Shown here: positions 39,918 to 49,718 of the stretch, piece by piece | Position numbering within the stretch: position 1 is the stretch's first letter | Layout of the letters: each line of letters starts with the position of its first letter | Assembly (NCBI RefSeq): GCF_004337695.1 | Contig: NZ_SJXJ01000006.1 | Coordinates: 210,090 to 274,089, forward strand | Reading direction: 5' to 3' | DNA from: Tenacibaculum sp. M341 | GTDB lineage: Bacteria > Bacteroidota > Bacteroidia > Flavobacteriales > Flavobacteriaceae | DNA length: 64,000 nt | Position numbers and translations under genes: made by a program | The notes under the pieces: model-generated | Told to the model about the DNA's origin: nothing | Database searches by the model: none | The model's input: only the letters and a program-made list of their open reading frames with translations

Positions 39918-40634
39918 ATGTCTGATACGCTAGTAATTATCCCTACATACAACGAAAAAGAAAATATTGAATCGATTATCAGAGCTACTTTTAATCAAGA
40001 AAAAGCTTTTCATGTTTTAATTGTTGATGATAATTCGCCAGACGGAACAGCCGATATTGTTAGAAAGTTACAAGAAGAGTTTTCTGATGCTTTATATTTA
40101 GAAGTAAGAAAGGAAAAAAATGGCTTAGGAACAGCATATATTCATGGGTTTAAATGGGCATTGGCTAAAAACTATGAATACATTATTGAAATGGATGCTG
40201 ATTTTTCACACAATCCAAATGATTTAGTAAGATTATACAATGCATGTGTTGAAGGTGCTGACGTGTCAGTGGGTTCTCGTTATTCGGTAGGAGTAAATGT
40301 TGTAAACTGGCCTATGTCTCGTGTATTATTATCTTATTTCGCATCTAAATACGTGCGTTTTATTACGGGAATTCCAATTCATGATACTACTGCAGGATTT
40401 GTATGTTGGAGTAGAAAGGTTTTAGAAACAATAAAATTAGATAAGATTAGATTTGTAGGATATGCTTTTCAAATTGAAATGAAGTTTAAAGCATGGAAAC
40501 ATAAATTTAAGATTAGTGAGGTATCTGTAATTTTTACAGATAGAACCAAAGGAGAATCTAAAATGAGCGGAGGAATTGTTTACGAAGCTTTATTTGGAGT
40601 TGTAAAAATGAAATTAAAAGGATTACCAAAATAA
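39918..40634 (+). CDS. Polyprenol monophosphomannose synthase (GT2)
   Basis: A 238-residue family 2 glycosyltransferase of the DPM1/Ppm1 type: VIIPTYNEKENIESIIRA, VDDNSPDGTADIVRKL, LGTAYIHGFKWAL, EMDADFSHNPNDL (the metal-binding DAD), VGSRY and the DTTAGFVCW stretch. It transfers a sugar, usually mannose, from its GDP form to polyprenyl phosphate at the cytoplasmic face of the membrane. First gene of an operon with dihydroorotase (1 bp gap) and a DUF4296 lipoprotein. Confidence 0.92.
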   Translation: MSDTLVIIPTYNEKENIESIIRATFNQEKAFHVLIVDDNSPDGTADIVRKLQEEFSDALYLEVRKEKNGLGTAYIHGFKWALAKNYEYIIEMDADFSHNPNDLVRLYNACVEGADVSVGSRYSVGVNVVNWPMSRVLLSYFASKYVRFITGIPIHDTTAGFVCWSRKVLETIKLDKIRFVGYAFQIEMKFKAWKHKFKISEVSVIFTDRTKGESKMSGGIVYEALFGVVKMKLKGLPK

Positions 40635-40635
40635 C

Positions 40636-41976
40636 ATGACTACATCATTTTTAATAAAAAACGCTAAAATAGTAAATGAGAATACTGTATTCTCAGGAGA
40701 TGTTTTAATTCAAGATGAATTTATTACAAAAATAGCAGCAAATATTGTCCCTGAAGATAACATGGAGGTAATAGATGCTGAAGGAAAATATTTAATTCCT
40801 GGAATGATTGATGATCAAGTTCATTTTCGTGAGCCTGGATTAACACACAAAGCTAATATTGCAACTGAGAGTAAAGCAGCTATTGCTGGCGGAATTACTT
40901 CTTTTATAGAAATGCCAAATACAGTACCACAAGCAACTACGCAAGCTTTATTAGAAGAAAAATTTGAAGTAGCTCGTAAAACTTCATATGCCAATTATTC
41001 TTTTATGTTTGGTGGTACTAATGATAATTTAGAGGAATTGTTAAAAACTGATCCTGAGAATGTAGCAGGAATTAAATTGTTTTTAGGTTCTTCTACAGGA
41101 AACATGTTAGTAGACAATGAGGAAACTTTAAAAAAGATATTTTCATCTACAAAAATGTTAATATCTGTGCATTGTGAAGATGAGCAAACGATAAGAAATA
41201 ATACAGCAGTTTACAAAGAGAAGTTTGGAGACGATATTCCTATTAAATATCATCCAATTATTAGAAGTGAAGAAGCTTGTTATTTATCATCATCTAAAGC
41301 AATCGAATTAGCTAAAGAAACTGGAGCAAGATTGCATGTTTTTCATCTTTCAACAGCAAAAGAAACTAATTTATTTAGAAACGATATTCCGTTAGAGGAA
41401 AAGAAAATTACAGCAGAAGTTTGTATTCATCATTTATGGTTTACTGATGCTGATTACGATGAAAAAGGAACACATATTAAATGGAATCCAGCAGTAAAAA
41501 CTGCCGCAGATAGAGATGGTTTGTGGAAAGCTTTATTAGACGATAGAATTGATGTGATTGCAACAGATCATGCACCTCATACTTTAGAGGAAAAATCAAA
41601 TCCGTATACAAAAGCACCAAGTGGAGGACCGTTAGTACAACATGCGATTGTAGCACTTTTTGAAAAGGTAAAAGAAGGTGTTATAACTGTTGAAAAAGTG
41701 GTAGAAAAAATGAGTCATAATCCGGCAAAGTTATTTCAAGTAGCTAAAAGAGGATTTGTAAAAGAAGGTTATTATGCTGACATTGTATTGGTAGATACCA
41801 ATAATGAATGGGAAGTGACTAAAGAAAACGTATTGTATAAGTGTGGTTGGTCTCCTTTTGAAGGAACCACTTTTTCGTCAAAAATTACACATACGTTTGT
41901 AAACGGAAAGTTAATGTACAACAATGGTACATTTAATGAAGTTGATAAAGGAAAACGATTAGTTTTTAACAGATAA
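40636..41976 (+). CDS. pyrC: Dihydroorotase
   Basis: A 446-residue class I-type dihydroorotase of the amidohydrolase superfamily. The HxH metal motif occurs in IDDQVHFREPGLTHKA, further landmarks are GITSFIEMPNT, KLFLGSSTGNM, ISVHCEDE, HVFHLSTA and the catalytic Asp region VIATDHAPHTLEEK. It cyclises carbamoyl-aspartate to dihydroorotate in pyrimidine synthesis. Flavobacteria carry this form. It overlaps the following DUF4296 gene by one base (TAATG). Confidence 0.9.
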   Translation: MTTSFLIKNAKIVNENTVFSGDVLIQDEFITKIAANIVPEDNMEVIDAEGKYLIPGMIDDQVHFREPGLTHKANIATESKAAIAGGITSFIEMPNTVPQATTQALLEEKFEVARKTSYANYSFMFGGTNDNLEELLKTDPENVAGIKLFLGSSTGNMLVDNEETLKKIFSSTKMLISVHCEDEQTIRNNTAVYKEKFGDDIPIKYHPIIRSEEACYLSSSKAIELAKETGARLHVFHLSTAKETNLFRNDIPLEEKKITAEVCIHHLWFTDADYDEKGTHIKWNPAVKTAADRDGLWKALLDDRIDVIATDHAPHTLEEKSNPYTKAPSGGPLVQHAIVALFEKVKEGVITVEKVVEKMSHNPAKLFQVAKRGFVKEGYYADIVLVDTNNEWEVTKENVLYKCGWSPFEGTTFSSKITHTFVNGKLMYNNGTFNEVDKGKRLVFNR

Positions 41977-42524
41977 TGAAAATACTATCATACATATTCA
42001 TCATCTTTTTGCTTTTCATAAGTTGTACAGGTAGTACAATTTATGAAAAGCCTAAAGATTTGATATCTAAAGACACTATGGTTGCATTACTTACTGAAAT
42101 GCATATTGCTACATCTTCTAAGTTTATGAAAACTAAGAACAATCAGAAAGATGTAAATTATATGTTTTTGGTGTATCAGAAATACGGTATCGATAGTTTA
42201 CGATTTCATAATAGTAATGTGTATTATGCATCAAGAATAGATGAATATAGTCTGTTATTAAACGAAGCAAAGAAAAGATTAAGTGAAAAGGCAGGGATTA
42301 TTCAAAAACAAGTTGTTTTAGAAGATTCTTTAGCTAAGATCAAAAACAAAGGAAAAGGAAAAAAAGAATTATTGGATGAGCGTGTTAGAGAAATGCACGA
42401 AGAGATTGAGCTTTCTGAGGATATGGTGGAAACTATTAAGAATGCGAAGAACAATAAAAACTTAAAAAAGAACACGAAGTTACCTACACTTCCAAAGCCT
42501 AAAAAGCCAAAGAAAGCTAAATAA
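41976..42524 (+). CDS. DUF4296 lipoprotein
   Basis: A 182-residue lipoprotein: signal with lipobox LLFISC (Cys17). Residues about 28-105 match DUF4296 (LISKDTMVALLTEMHIATSSKF, LVYQKYGIDSLRFHNSNVYYAS). The C-terminal tail is highly basic and proline/lysine rich (LPTLPKPKKPKKAK), likely disordered. Function unknown. Starts within the dihydroorotase stop codon; this gene order is frequent in Flavobacteriaceae. Confidence 0.88.
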   Translation: MKILSYIFIIFLLFISCTGSTIYEKPKDLISKDTMVALLTEMHIATSSKFMKTKNNQKDVNYMFLVYQKYGIDSLRFHNSNVYYASRIDEYSLLLNEAKKRLSEKAGIIQKQVVLEDSLAKIKNKGKGKKELLDERVREMHEEIELSEDMVETIKNAKNNKNLKKNTKLPTLPKPKKPKKAK

Positions 42525-42534
42525 TATATTGTAT

Positions 42535-43542
42535 TTATGATTTCTTAAAATCAGCAGATACATCATTTATAACATCGGCTATCTTTTCAAAAGAGAATTG
42601 AATGCTGTCTTTGATTTTTTCTGAACTGTACACATCTTTTATGTGAGAAGATCTTGCTGAGTTTTTGGTAAGAATAGGATCTTTACCGGTTATTTTACAT
42701 ACTAACCAGTCTACTCTCCAGAAAATAGCAGTAGCAAATTTTCCTATTTTAATAGAAGGCTTTTTTACGTTAAGTGCATCAGAAATTTTATGGAATACAT
42801 CTTTAAAAGAAGCGTTTTCTGAGACCAAAATGAAGCGTTCGTTTTTTATTTCTGATGCTGTTAATTGAATCATTGCTTTTACCACATCTTTAACTCCAAC
42901 AAATCCTGTCATGCCTTCAGTATAAAACTTTAATCCACTGTTGATTTGAGAGAAAAGTTTTCCAGAACCTTCATTAAAGAAACCGCTACCTAAAATAACA
43001 CCAGGATTTACAATTACAACATCTAATCCTTCTTGGCTACCTCTCCATACTTCCATTTCAGCGCCATGTTTCGTAATTGAATATCCGCTTTTGTTGTTAT
43101 CATGCACCCATTCCTTTTTTTCAGTAATAACTTCATTGTTAATAGGATCGCCTACAGCAGCAATTGAACTTACAAAACATAATTTTTGAACATTAGCATC
43201 AATAGAAAAGTTAACAATATTAGCAGTACCATTAATATTAACTTCTCTCATAAGGTAATAGTCTTTTGGTTTGAAAGAAACCAAAGCTGCACAATGATAA
43301 ACTTGTGTAATAGGATTTGAAAAAACAGGTTTAAGGGAAGGGATATCTGTAATATCTGCTTTTATCCACTTAATTTTACCAAACAAAGAGTCTATATTTT
43401 CAGTATAATAAGAAAAGACTTTTTCTACACTTTGTAACTTTTTCTCAGTACGATAAATCGCTATAATATTATCATTATTTTGGGTCAACTCATATAATAA
43501 ATGAGATCCAACTAAACCAGTTCCGCCTGTAACTAAAATCAT
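42535..43542 (-). CDS. NAD-dependent epimerase/dehydratase (extended SDR)
   Basis: A 335-residue extended short-chain dehydrogenase: Rossmann motif ILVTGGTGLVGSHLLYEL, NAD-adenine Asp in WIKADITD, VYHCAALVSFKP, catalytic Ser in CFVSSIAAVGD and YxxxK in GYSITKHGAEMEVW (Tyr-Lys). The C-terminal half is less conserved. The substrate is probably a nucleotide sugar or a flavonol-like/dihydroflavonol-type compound; not determinable. It converges on the DUF4296 gene with 10 bp between and no terminator. Confidence 0.88.
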   Translation of the reverse strand: MILVTGGTGLVGSHLLYELTQNNDNIIAIYRTEKKLQSVEKVFSYYTENIDSLFGKIKWIKADITDIPSLKPVFSNPITQVYHCAALVSFKPKDYYLMREVNINGTANIVNFSIDANVQKLCFVSSIAAVGDPINNEVITEKKEWVHDNNKSGYSITKHGAEMEVWRGSQEGLDVVIVNPGVILGSGFFNEGSGKLFSQINSGLKFYTEGMTGFVGVKDVVKAMIQLTASEIKNERFILVSENASFKDVFHKISDALNVKKPSIKIGKFATAIFWRVDWLVCKITGKDPILTKNSARSSHIKDVYSSEKIKDSIQFSFEKIADVINDVSADFKKS

Positions 43543-43558
43543 ACTTCAAAAATAGGAA

Positions 43559-43587
43559 TAAAAAAAGACTGCTTACAAAAGCAGTCT
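43559..43587 (-). terminator. Terminator of the 356-residue lipoprotein gene
   Basis: Stem AGACTGCTT / AAGCAGTCT with a 4-nt loop and a minus-strand run of T. Confidence 0.85.
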
Positions 43588-43615
43588 CTATAATATTTTT
43601 AAAATATCACTTTTT

Positions 43616-44686
43616 TTAAGGCATTACAGGTATAGCGTTTACTTGTACTTTTACATCAAAAGTAATTTTACCGCTACTTCCATTACCAGGAGTAATTGCT
43701 GTAACTTTAATTAATCCTTTGTTACCATATTGATCTAAGAACTCAACAACATCACCAACGCTTAAGTTTTGAACACGTTCAGCATCAGCAGTAGTTAAAG
43801 TGTTTTCTAAATCACTAGCGCTATTAGCAGCATCAAAATCAGCAGCTGTTTTACTCGAAGCTTTAAAATAACAACGGTTTAATTCAGTTAAAGTAGTTCC
43901 AACAAATTCAGAAACATGTAAACCACCCATTCCGTTTTTCTCAAAAACCTTAGGGTAATCGTATACAGAATAAAAAGAAGCTTCAGTAGAAGTACCATAG
44001 AAGTATCCAAAATCCCATAAAGCTAATGTTTCATCACCTTCATTAATTTTGTGAGTTTTTTCATCAAATAAAGAAACAAATGACTCTGAAGCACCACTAG
44101 CTAAAGGAGCAGCTAAAATAGTTTGTGAAAAGCTTTTGAAGCTCGTAGAAGAACCTGTTGCATTAGCACCTGCTTTAATTGTAATTGTACCATAAGCATC
44201 ATCATCAATAGAGTTGCTATCAGAAATATCTCTAAAATCTCCTTTGTCATTAGTTGTCCAAATAATATATTGTACAACTTCGTTTATGTTTTGAGGAGTA
44301 TCAAATTGTAAGTCAAAAACAAAATCATCTTTATCATCTCCATCAATATCAATAGATCCGTCTGATTTTTGTACAGCAGTTGGGTAAAAATATGCTTGTG
44401 GTCCGTCATTATTACTAAAATCATTTCTAGTAATGTATGCTCTACGCATTTTTTTATCTCCTGTATAATTTACACGAACCGTTACTAAATCGTTAGCTGC
44501 AGCTACAATCTCAACACTTCTGTCAGCACTACCAGCGTTGGTTGGATTTACAGTAATTTGGTATTCACCACCTACAGTTGGGTCTGGAGGAGTTAAACCT
44601 TCGTTTTCATTGTTACTACAACTTGTGAAAATTGAAGAAGTTGCTACAAATGCAACTAATAATGAGGATTTAATGAAATTTTTCAT
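43616..44686 (-). CDS. Secreted lipoprotein of unknown function
   Basis: A 356-residue lipoprotein with lipobox IFTSC (Cys23) followed by an acidic linker (SNNENEGLTPPDP), which in Bacteroidota favours export to the cell surface. The rest is beta-rich, with strands around EYQITVNPTNAGSADRSVEI and IDIDGDDKDDFVFDLQF, the latter a possible Ca2+-binding Asp loop. No family is recognised. Clean codon use with many GCT/AAA suggests good expression. Confidence 0.75.
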   Translation of the reverse strand: MKNFIKSSLLVAFVATSSIFTSCSNNENEGLTPPDPTVGGEYQITVNPTNAGSADRSVEIVAAANDLVTVRVNYTGDKKMRRAYITRNDFSNNDGPQAYFYPTAVQKSDGSIDIDGDDKDDFVFDLQFDTPQNINEVVQYIIWTTNDKGDFRDISDSNSIDDDAYGTITIKAGANATGSSTSFKSFSQTILAAPLASGASESFVSLFDEKTHKINEGDETLALWDFGYFYGTSTEASFYSVYDYPKVFEKNGMGGLHVSEFVGTTLTELNRCYFKASSKTAADFDAANSASDLENTLTTADAERVQNLSVGDVVEFLDQYGNKGLIKVTAITPGNGSSGKITFDVKVQVNAIPVMP

Positions 44687-44921
44687 CTTAAATTTTATTA
44701 TAAGTTTTATGTATTTAGACCTTTAAAATATTTAAAAGTCACTCTCAATATAAACTTTTAACACGTTAAAGTGTTTAAAATATTGTTATAAATTTGAAAA
44801 AAAAGGGGTTTTTCCTGAATAATTTTTTTTCAATAAAAAGCTCTATAAGTGTAGAATATTAGCGATTAGAAGTTTAAGTTGATATTTATGTTTATAGGAT
44901 AAAAAACTGCCAACTACTACC

Positions 44922-44929
44922 TATCTTTG
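44922..44929 (+). promoter_or_regulatory. -7 box of ksgA
   Basis: TATCTTTG, exact consensus, ending 5 bp before the ATG at 44935, implying a leaderless or near-leaderless transcript. Confidence 0.5.
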
Positions 44930-44934
44930 CGTTT

Positions 44935-45759
44935 ATGACAGTAAGAGCAAAAAAACATTTAGGACAGCATTTTTTAACAGATGAAAATATAGCTAGAAAA
45001 ATAGCTGATTCTTTAACTGAAACTGGATACGATAATGTATTAGAAATAGGACCTGGAATGGGAGTGTTGACGAAGTATCTTTTGGAAAAGAAACCTAAAG
45101 TTACAGTGATGGAATTAGATAGTGAGTCTGTAGTTTACTTAAATGAAGTTTTTCCTGTAGAACATATTAAACTAAATACTACTAAAGATAAGTTTAATGT
45201 TATTGAAGGAGATTTTCTTAAACAACAGTTAGAAAAACTATTTGATGGAGCGCAAGTTGCAATTATAGGAAACTTTCCATATAATATTTCATCACAGATT
45301 GTTTTTAAGGCTATAGAAAATCGTGATATTGTTCCAGAGTTTTCAGGAATGTTTCAGAAAGAGGTTGCACAACGAATAGCAGAGAAAAAAGGAAGTAAAA
45401 CTTACGGAATTTTGTCGGTGTTAACACAAGCTTTTTATGATGTGGAATACTTGTTTACAGTTCCGCCATCTGTGTTCAATCCGCCGCCAAAAGTAGATTC
45501 TGGAGTTATTCGTTTAATTAGAAAAGAAGATTACTCGTTACCTGTTGATGAAAAATTATTTTTTAGAGTTGTGAAGACTTCATTTAATCAACGAAGAAAA
45601 ATGTTACGAAGCAGTTTAAAATCATTTAATCTTTCGGTTACATTAAAAGAAGACCCTATATTTGCCATGCGTCCCGAACAATTATCGGTGCAAGAATTCA
45701 TAGTATTGACAGATAAAATTGCAAACGATGGCACTAGAGATAACCAAAGAACTTCTTGA
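44935..45759 (+). CDS. ksgA: 16S rRNA (adenine1518-N6/adenine1519-N6)-dimethyltransferase
   Basis: A 274-residue KsgA/RsmA. SAM-binding segments [36 protein letters not shown], and the catalytic [13 protein letters not shown] (family NLPY). The C-terminal [13 protein letters not shown] belongs to the rRNA-binding domain. It dimethylates two adjacent adenines in the 3' minor domain during 30S assembly. mgtE starts inside its 3' end. Confidence 0.96.
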   Translation: MTVRAKKHLGQHFLTDENIARKIADSLTETGYDNVLEIGPGMGVLTKYLLEKKPKVTVMELDSESVVYLNEVFPVEHIKLNTTKDKFNVIEGDFLKQQLEKLFDGAQVAIIGNFPYNISSQIVFKAIENRDIVPEFSGMFQKEVAQRIAEKKGSKTYGILSVLTQAFYDVEYLFTVPPSVFNPPPKVDSGVIRLIRKEDYSLPVDEKLFFRVVKTSFNQRRKMLRSSLKSFNLSVTLKEDPIFAMRPEQLSVQEFIVLTDKIANDGTRDNQRTS

Positions 45760-47080
45760 AAACGTTTCAAACCTAATAGCTAATCAAAAAGATTCAGCCT
45801 TATCAGAAATTTTTACTGATGTACACCATGCAGATATTGCAGAGGTTTTAGATGAATTATCTTTTGATGAAGCGGTATATATTATTCGTTTATTAGATAG
45901 TGAAACTACATCTGAAGTTTTAATGGATGTAGATGATGATGTACGTGAAAAAATATTAGGACAGTTATCTGATAAAGAAATTGCTGAAGAAATTGATGAG
46001 CTAGATACTGATGATGCAGCCGATGTAATTGCCGAGCTTCCAGAGGAAAGAAAGCAAGAGGTAATGCAGCAAATAGAAGATGAGGAACATGCTAAAGAAA
46101 TTGTAGAGTTACTTAGATACAATGAAAGTTCTGCCGGAGGTTTAATGGCAAAAGAATTGGTAAAAGTAAATGAAAACTGGTCTGTTTTAGGCTGTGTTAC
46201 AAGAATGCGTCAGCAAGCAGAAGAAGTAACCAGGGTTCATTCAATTTATGTGGTAGATGATAGCGGAAAGTTAAAAGGACGTCTTTCTTTAAAAGATCTT
46301 TTAATGGCATCTACGAAGTCTAAAATTGCCGATGTTTATATTCCAAGAGTAGATTATGTTTCTGTACATGATGATGCAGAAGAGGTTGCTAATAAAATGC
46401 GTAAATACGATTTAGAAGCTATTCCTGTAGTTGATGAGCTAGGTATTTTAGTTGGTAGAATTACCATTGATGATATTGTTGATGTAATAAAAGAAGAAGC
46501 AGATAAGGATTATCAGTTAGCGGCAGGTATTACTCAAGATGTAGAAGCTGATGATACTATTTTAGAGTTAACACGTGCTCGTTTACCATGGTTATTTTTA
46601 GGTTTGATAGGAGGGATTGGAGCTTTCTTAATAATGGGGAATTTTGAAGACGTGTTTAAAGGATATAGTGCTTTGTTCTTTTTTACACCTTTAATTGCCG
46701 CTATGGCAGGAAACGTAGGAGTTCAATCTTCAGCAATTATAGTACAAGGTTTAGCAAATGATGATGTAAAGGGAAGTATAAATAAAAGATTGATTAAAGA
46801 AATGTTACTAGCAACACTAAACGGCGTTGTTTTAGCTATTGTTTTATTCCTGTTTATTTATTTTATATACAATGGAGACTTAAATACTTCTCTTGCTGTT
46901 TCCGTTTCTTTAATTGCTGTGATTATAGTAGCAGGTTTAATTGGTACTTTTATTCCTTTATTTTTAGATAAAAGAGGAATTGATCCAGCCATTGCAACCG
47001 GACCTTTTATTACTACTAGTAATGATATTTTTGGAATTTTAATTTACTTTATGATTGCTAAATTAATTTTAGGAATTTAA
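45728..47080 (+). CDS. mgtE: Magnesium transporter MgtE
   Basis: A 450-residue Mg2+ channel/transporter. Residues 1-130 are the MgtE N domain ([43 protein letters not shown], split here). Two CBS domains follow ([40 protein letters not shown]), then a plug helix and five transmembrane helices from about residue 285, containing [10 protein letters not shown] and [20 protein letters not shown] 45728 ([10 protein letters not shown]) is chosen over a TTG at 45719. It overlaps the ksgA 3' end by 32 bp. Confidence 0.94.
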   Translation: MALEITKELLENVSNLIANQKDSALSEIFTDVHHADIAEVLDELSFDEAVYIIRLLDSETTSEVLMDVDDDVREKILGQLSDKEIAEEIDELDTDDAADVIAELPEERKQEVMQQIEDEEHAKEIVELLRYNESSAGGLMAKELVKVNENWSVLGCVTRMRQQAEEVTRVHSIYVVDDSGKLKGRLSLKDLLMASTKSKIADVYIPRVDYVSVHDDAEEVANKMRKYDLEAIPVVDELGILVGRITIDDIVDVIKEEADKDYQLAAGITQDVEADDTILELTRARLPWLFLGLIGGIGAFLIMGNFEDVFKGYSALFFFTPLIAAMAGNVGVQSSAIIVQGLANDDVKGSINKRLIKEMLLATLNGVVLAIVLFLFIYFIYNGDLNTSLAVSVSLIAVIIVAGLIGTFIPLFLDKRGIDPAIATGPFITTSNDIFGILIYFMIAKLILGI

Positions 47081-47097
47081 TTTCAAACACAAACAAA

Positions 47098-47235
47098 ATG
47101 ATAACTAAAGAATTGCTAAGAAAAATAACAATAGTGAACACCATTTTAATGATTGTTTTTTACAATTCAATAGCTTGGTTTTTTGGAGACAGTGTGCCTT
47201 TTTATAGGGTGTCGTATTTTATATGCTATTTTTAG
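47098..47235 (+). pseudogene. 5' fragment of a disrupted membrane-protein gene
   Basis: A 45-codon ORF with one strong transmembrane helix (IVNTILMIVFYNSIAWFFG) that ends at TAG 47233-47235. About 30 bp later a second open frame (47265-47852) encodes six more helices but begins only with TTG after a stop. The two read as N- and C-terminal parts of one membrane protein separated by frame changes; a CTAACTAACT tetranucleotide duplication lies at the junction. Either a decayed gene or a small real protein. Confidence 0.4.
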
Positions 47236-47264
47236 TAACCTAACTAACTGGTTGTGTTGTTTAT

Positions 47265-47852
47265 TTGAAAGAAAAAGGGGAGTCTGAGGACTTGATAAAA
47301 AAAATGCTTTGGTTTAGTTTAACTGGACTATTTTTTATAACCATAACTACATTTGTAAATAGAGATTTTCAATTTGAGTATGTTTTCGCAGTTGGCAGTA
47401 TTTTAAGCATGTATTACATATACACAACGAACTACGACATAGCCTTTGGAAAATTTACTGTTGATTTAAAAGTATGGAAAAAGATAACGTTAGTTTTCTT
47501 AATTCTTAGCTCATTTTATAGGGCAATACAAATTATGTTAGAGAGATTCAATTTGTCTTTTTTATTATTTTTTGTCATACTTATGGGAGTTTTGATCGTC
47601 TCATTAGACTTACAATCCATAAACAAAAAGTACCAGTTTTTAACGGATAAATCCTTAAAAACAGTACTAATAGTATTACACGTAATTTGTATGCTGCTAC
47701 TTGTTTTAGTGTCTTTTGGTGTTTTTGAAACTAGAAACCTTTTTGATAGAATAGAGGCTTTTTTATTTATAACCTCATTATCTTTAATCGTAACGTATTA
47801 TTATTTCAGTATAAAGGAAATACTTGCTGTAGAGAAAAACGAAAAATTATAG
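47265..47852 (+). CDS. Multi-helix membrane protein, probably a 5'-truncated gene
   Basis: A 195-residue polytopic membrane protein with six predicted helices (WFSLTGLFFITITTFV, YVFAVGSILSMYYIY, ITLVFLILSSFYRAI, LSFLLFFVILMGVLIVSL, LIVLHVICMLLLVLVSFG, AFLFITSLSLIVTYYYF). The only start codon available is TTG 47265; an in-frame TAA lies just upstream. It is probably the remainder of the gene begun at 47098. No family is recognised. It overlaps the 3' end of the convergent LysE gene by 6 bp. Confidence 0.55.
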   Translation: MKEKGESEDLIKKMLWFSLTGLFFITITTFVNRDFQFEYVFAVGSILSMYYIYTTNYDIAFGKFTVDLKVWKKITLVFLILSSFYRAIQIMLERFNLSFLLFFVILMGVLIVSLDLQSINKKYQFLTDKSLKTVLIVLHVICMLLLVLVSFGVFETRNLFDRIEAFLFITSLSLIVTYYYFSIKEILAVEKNEKL

Positions 47853-48530
47853 TTTTTTATTAATCTCTACTTTATCCATAATTTGTTCTAGTTGTTCTTT
47901 TGGAATAAAAGCTTTTAACATTAAAACGGAACCAAAAGCAATTAACATGATACCCATACCTCTTTTAACTCTGTAAATAACTAAAGGAGTAAGTTTAGAG
48001 CGTAATTGTTTTGCTAATAATATTTTGATAAGATCTGTTATAAAATATCCGATAATAACTTTTACAAAATACCAAAAAATAAGATTTGAATTCATTTTAA
48101 GTGTTGGACCAACAATAATCATTATTCCTAACCAACCAGCAAGTACACCAACATTTATAAAATTTAGAAAGTAACCATGAAAAAATAGTCTAACGTAGTT
48201 ATTGCTCTTAGGAACATTGATTTCAGATTCATCTAATTCTTTTTTATTGTTTTTATCTAAAAAAGTAATCAATCCATATACAATTAAAATAAGTCCACCA
48301 ACAAAAAACAATCTAGGGTCGTCTTTAATTTTTTCTAACAAACTTCTACTTCCAAAATACGCAATTGATATAAAGGTGATATCTCCTAAGATAACACCAA
48401 TATCAAACGCAATAGCAGCTCTAAATCCTTTTAGAGCACTAGTTTTTAATAGCATAAAAAATACAGGTCCAATCATTAAAGCCATAAAGGCTCCAACACC
48501 AAACGCATTACTGTAATCTAAAGACTCCAT
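47847..48530 (-). CDS. LysE-family exporter
   Basis: A 227-residue inner-membrane protein with six hydrophobic helices. The N-terminus GAFMALMIGPVFFMLLKTSALKGFRAAIAFDIG (quoted in parts: MIGPVFFMLLKTSALKG) is the LysE/RhtB pattern, followed by GVILGDITFISIAYFG and, in the second half, GYFLNFINVGVLAGW (the family's NP/N-containing helix). LysE-type proteins export amino acids or small solutes; the substrate is not known here. It is followed on the same strand by nothing, and precedes the reductase gene's 3' end by about 25 bp. Confidence 0.85.
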   Translation of the reverse strand: MESLDYSNAFGVGAFMALMIGPVFFMLLKTSALKGFRAAIAFDIGVILGDITFISIAYFGSRSLLEKIKDDPRLFFVGGLILIVYGLITFLDKNNKKELDESEINVPKSNNYVRLFFHGYFLNFINVGVLAGWLGIMIIVGPTLKMNSNLIFWYFVKVIIGYFITDLIKILLAKQLRSKLTPLVIYRVKRGMGIMLIAFGSVLMLKAFIPKEQLEQIMDKVEINKKL

Positions 48531-48555
48531 TTACTAAGCAATTTCATTAAAATTT

Positions 48556-49602
48556 CTATACATCATCAAAATCAACAGTGATTTTAGCAGTAGTAGGGAA
48601 TGCCTGACATGTTAAAATGAATCCTTCTTCAAGTTCTTCATCTGTTAAAATTTGATTTTTAACCATTACAGCTTTACCATCAGTAACTTTAGCAATACAA
48701 CTACTACATACACCGCCCTGACAAGAATATGGAGCATCTACTTTGTTGCGTAAACTAGCCGCTAAAATATCATCTTTTTGAGACATTGTAAAAGAACAAG
48801 TTTCATCATCTAGTATAACAGTAACTTCTGTTTCCCCTTCTTTAATTGAACTTGCAGCTTCTTCGTCTATCGATGCTGTAAATAATTCATAGAAGATAGC
48901 GTCTTTAGCATATCCATTTTCTACAAGAGTTTCTGTAGTTGTATGAATCATTTCTTCAGGACCACATAAAAATACACTGCTAAAAGTAGTATTTTGATAA
49001 GTGTTTTTTAAATGATAATTTACATGAGCTTTGTCAATTCTACCAAAAATTGATCCTTCAACATTTTCTCTACTAAACACGTAGCTTACAGAAAATCTAT
49101 CTTTAAATTGATCTTGTAAAGTATTTAATTCACTATAAAAAATGGTGTCTTTTACCGATTTGTTTCCATAAATTAGAGTAAAAGTAGCGTTGTTTTGAGT
49201 TTCTAAAACAGATTTTATCATCGATAAAATTGGAGTAATACCACTTCCTGCAGCAAAACCTAAATAGTTGTTATCTGGTGCAGGTTGAATTACAAACTTA
49301 CCTTCTGGCTTAGAAACTTCTAAAGTATCTCCCGAATTTAATTTTTCAGTAGCAAACGTAGAAAACTTACCATTCTCAACAGCTTTAATTGCAACTTTAA
49401 CCTCTTTACTGTTAGGAGATGAGCATAAAGAATAGGCTCTTCTAACTTCTTCTCCGTTAATTGTAGTTTTTAAAGTTACATATTGACCAGCAATAAAGTT
49501 AAATTCATTTACTAATTCAGTAGGAATATCAAATAATAACGAAACAGCATCTGCAGTTTCTTTAATTACTTCTTTTATTTTTAGTTTGTAAAATTGACTC
49601 AT
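48556..49602 (-). CDS. PaaE-like ferredoxin-NAD(P) reductase (FAD plus 2Fe-2S)
   Basis: A 348-residue fusion of an FNR-type reductase and a C-terminal plant-type ferredoxin. FAD site RRAYSLCSSPNS, NAD(P) site GFAAGSGITPILSMIKSVL and VFLCGPEEMI; ferredoxin ligands CQGGVCSSC then a distant C in FILTCQAFP. Same domain order as phenylacetyl-CoA epoxidase subunit E. No PaaABCD genes are near, so it may serve another oxygenase or desaturase. The frame extends to 49692, but ATG 49602 (MSQFYKLKIKEV) follows a -7 box and matches family starts. Confidence 0.9.
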   Translation of the reverse strand: MSQFYKLKIKEVIKETADAVSLLFDIPTELVNEFNFIAGQYVTLKTTINGEEVRRAYSLCSSPNSKEVKVAIKAVENGKFSTFATEKLNSGDTLEVSKPEGKFVIQPAPDNNYLGFAAGSGITPILSMIKSVLETQNNATFTLIYGNKSVKDTIFYSELNTLQDQFKDRFSVSYVFSRENVEGSIFGRIDKAHVNYHLKNTYQNTTFSSVFLCGPEEMIHTTTETLVENGYAKDAIFYELFTASIDEEAASSIKEGETEVTVILDDETCSFTMSQKDDILAASLRNKVDAPYSCQGGVCSSCIAKVTDGKAVMVKNQILTDEELEEGFILTCQAFPTTAKITVDFDDV

Positions 49603-49620
49603 TTCTAATTTTTGGTTTTG

Positions 49621-49628
49621 CAAAAATA
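49621..49628 (-). promoter_or_regulatory. -7 box of the PaaE-like reductase gene
   Basis: Minus strand TATTTTTG, exact consensus, 18 bp before the ATG at 49602. Confidence 0.5.
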
Positions 49629-49706
49629 AAAAAAGAAAAAAGAAGAATGTTTTGTATTTGTACTTAAAATTATACCTAGAAATCTTATGCATCAGTAAAT
49701 TATGTA

Positions 49707-49714
49707 TATATTTG
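49707..49714 (+). promoter_or_regulatory. -7 box of the PadR regulator gene
   Basis: TATATTTG, exact consensus, 4 bp before the ATG at 49719: near-leaderless transcript. Confidence 0.5.
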
Positions 49715-49718
49715 TGTT

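Noticed and set aside
48556-49602. Phenylacetate degradation locus
   Set aside because: Only the PaaE-like reductase is present; no paaABCD, paaK or other pathway gene in the window.
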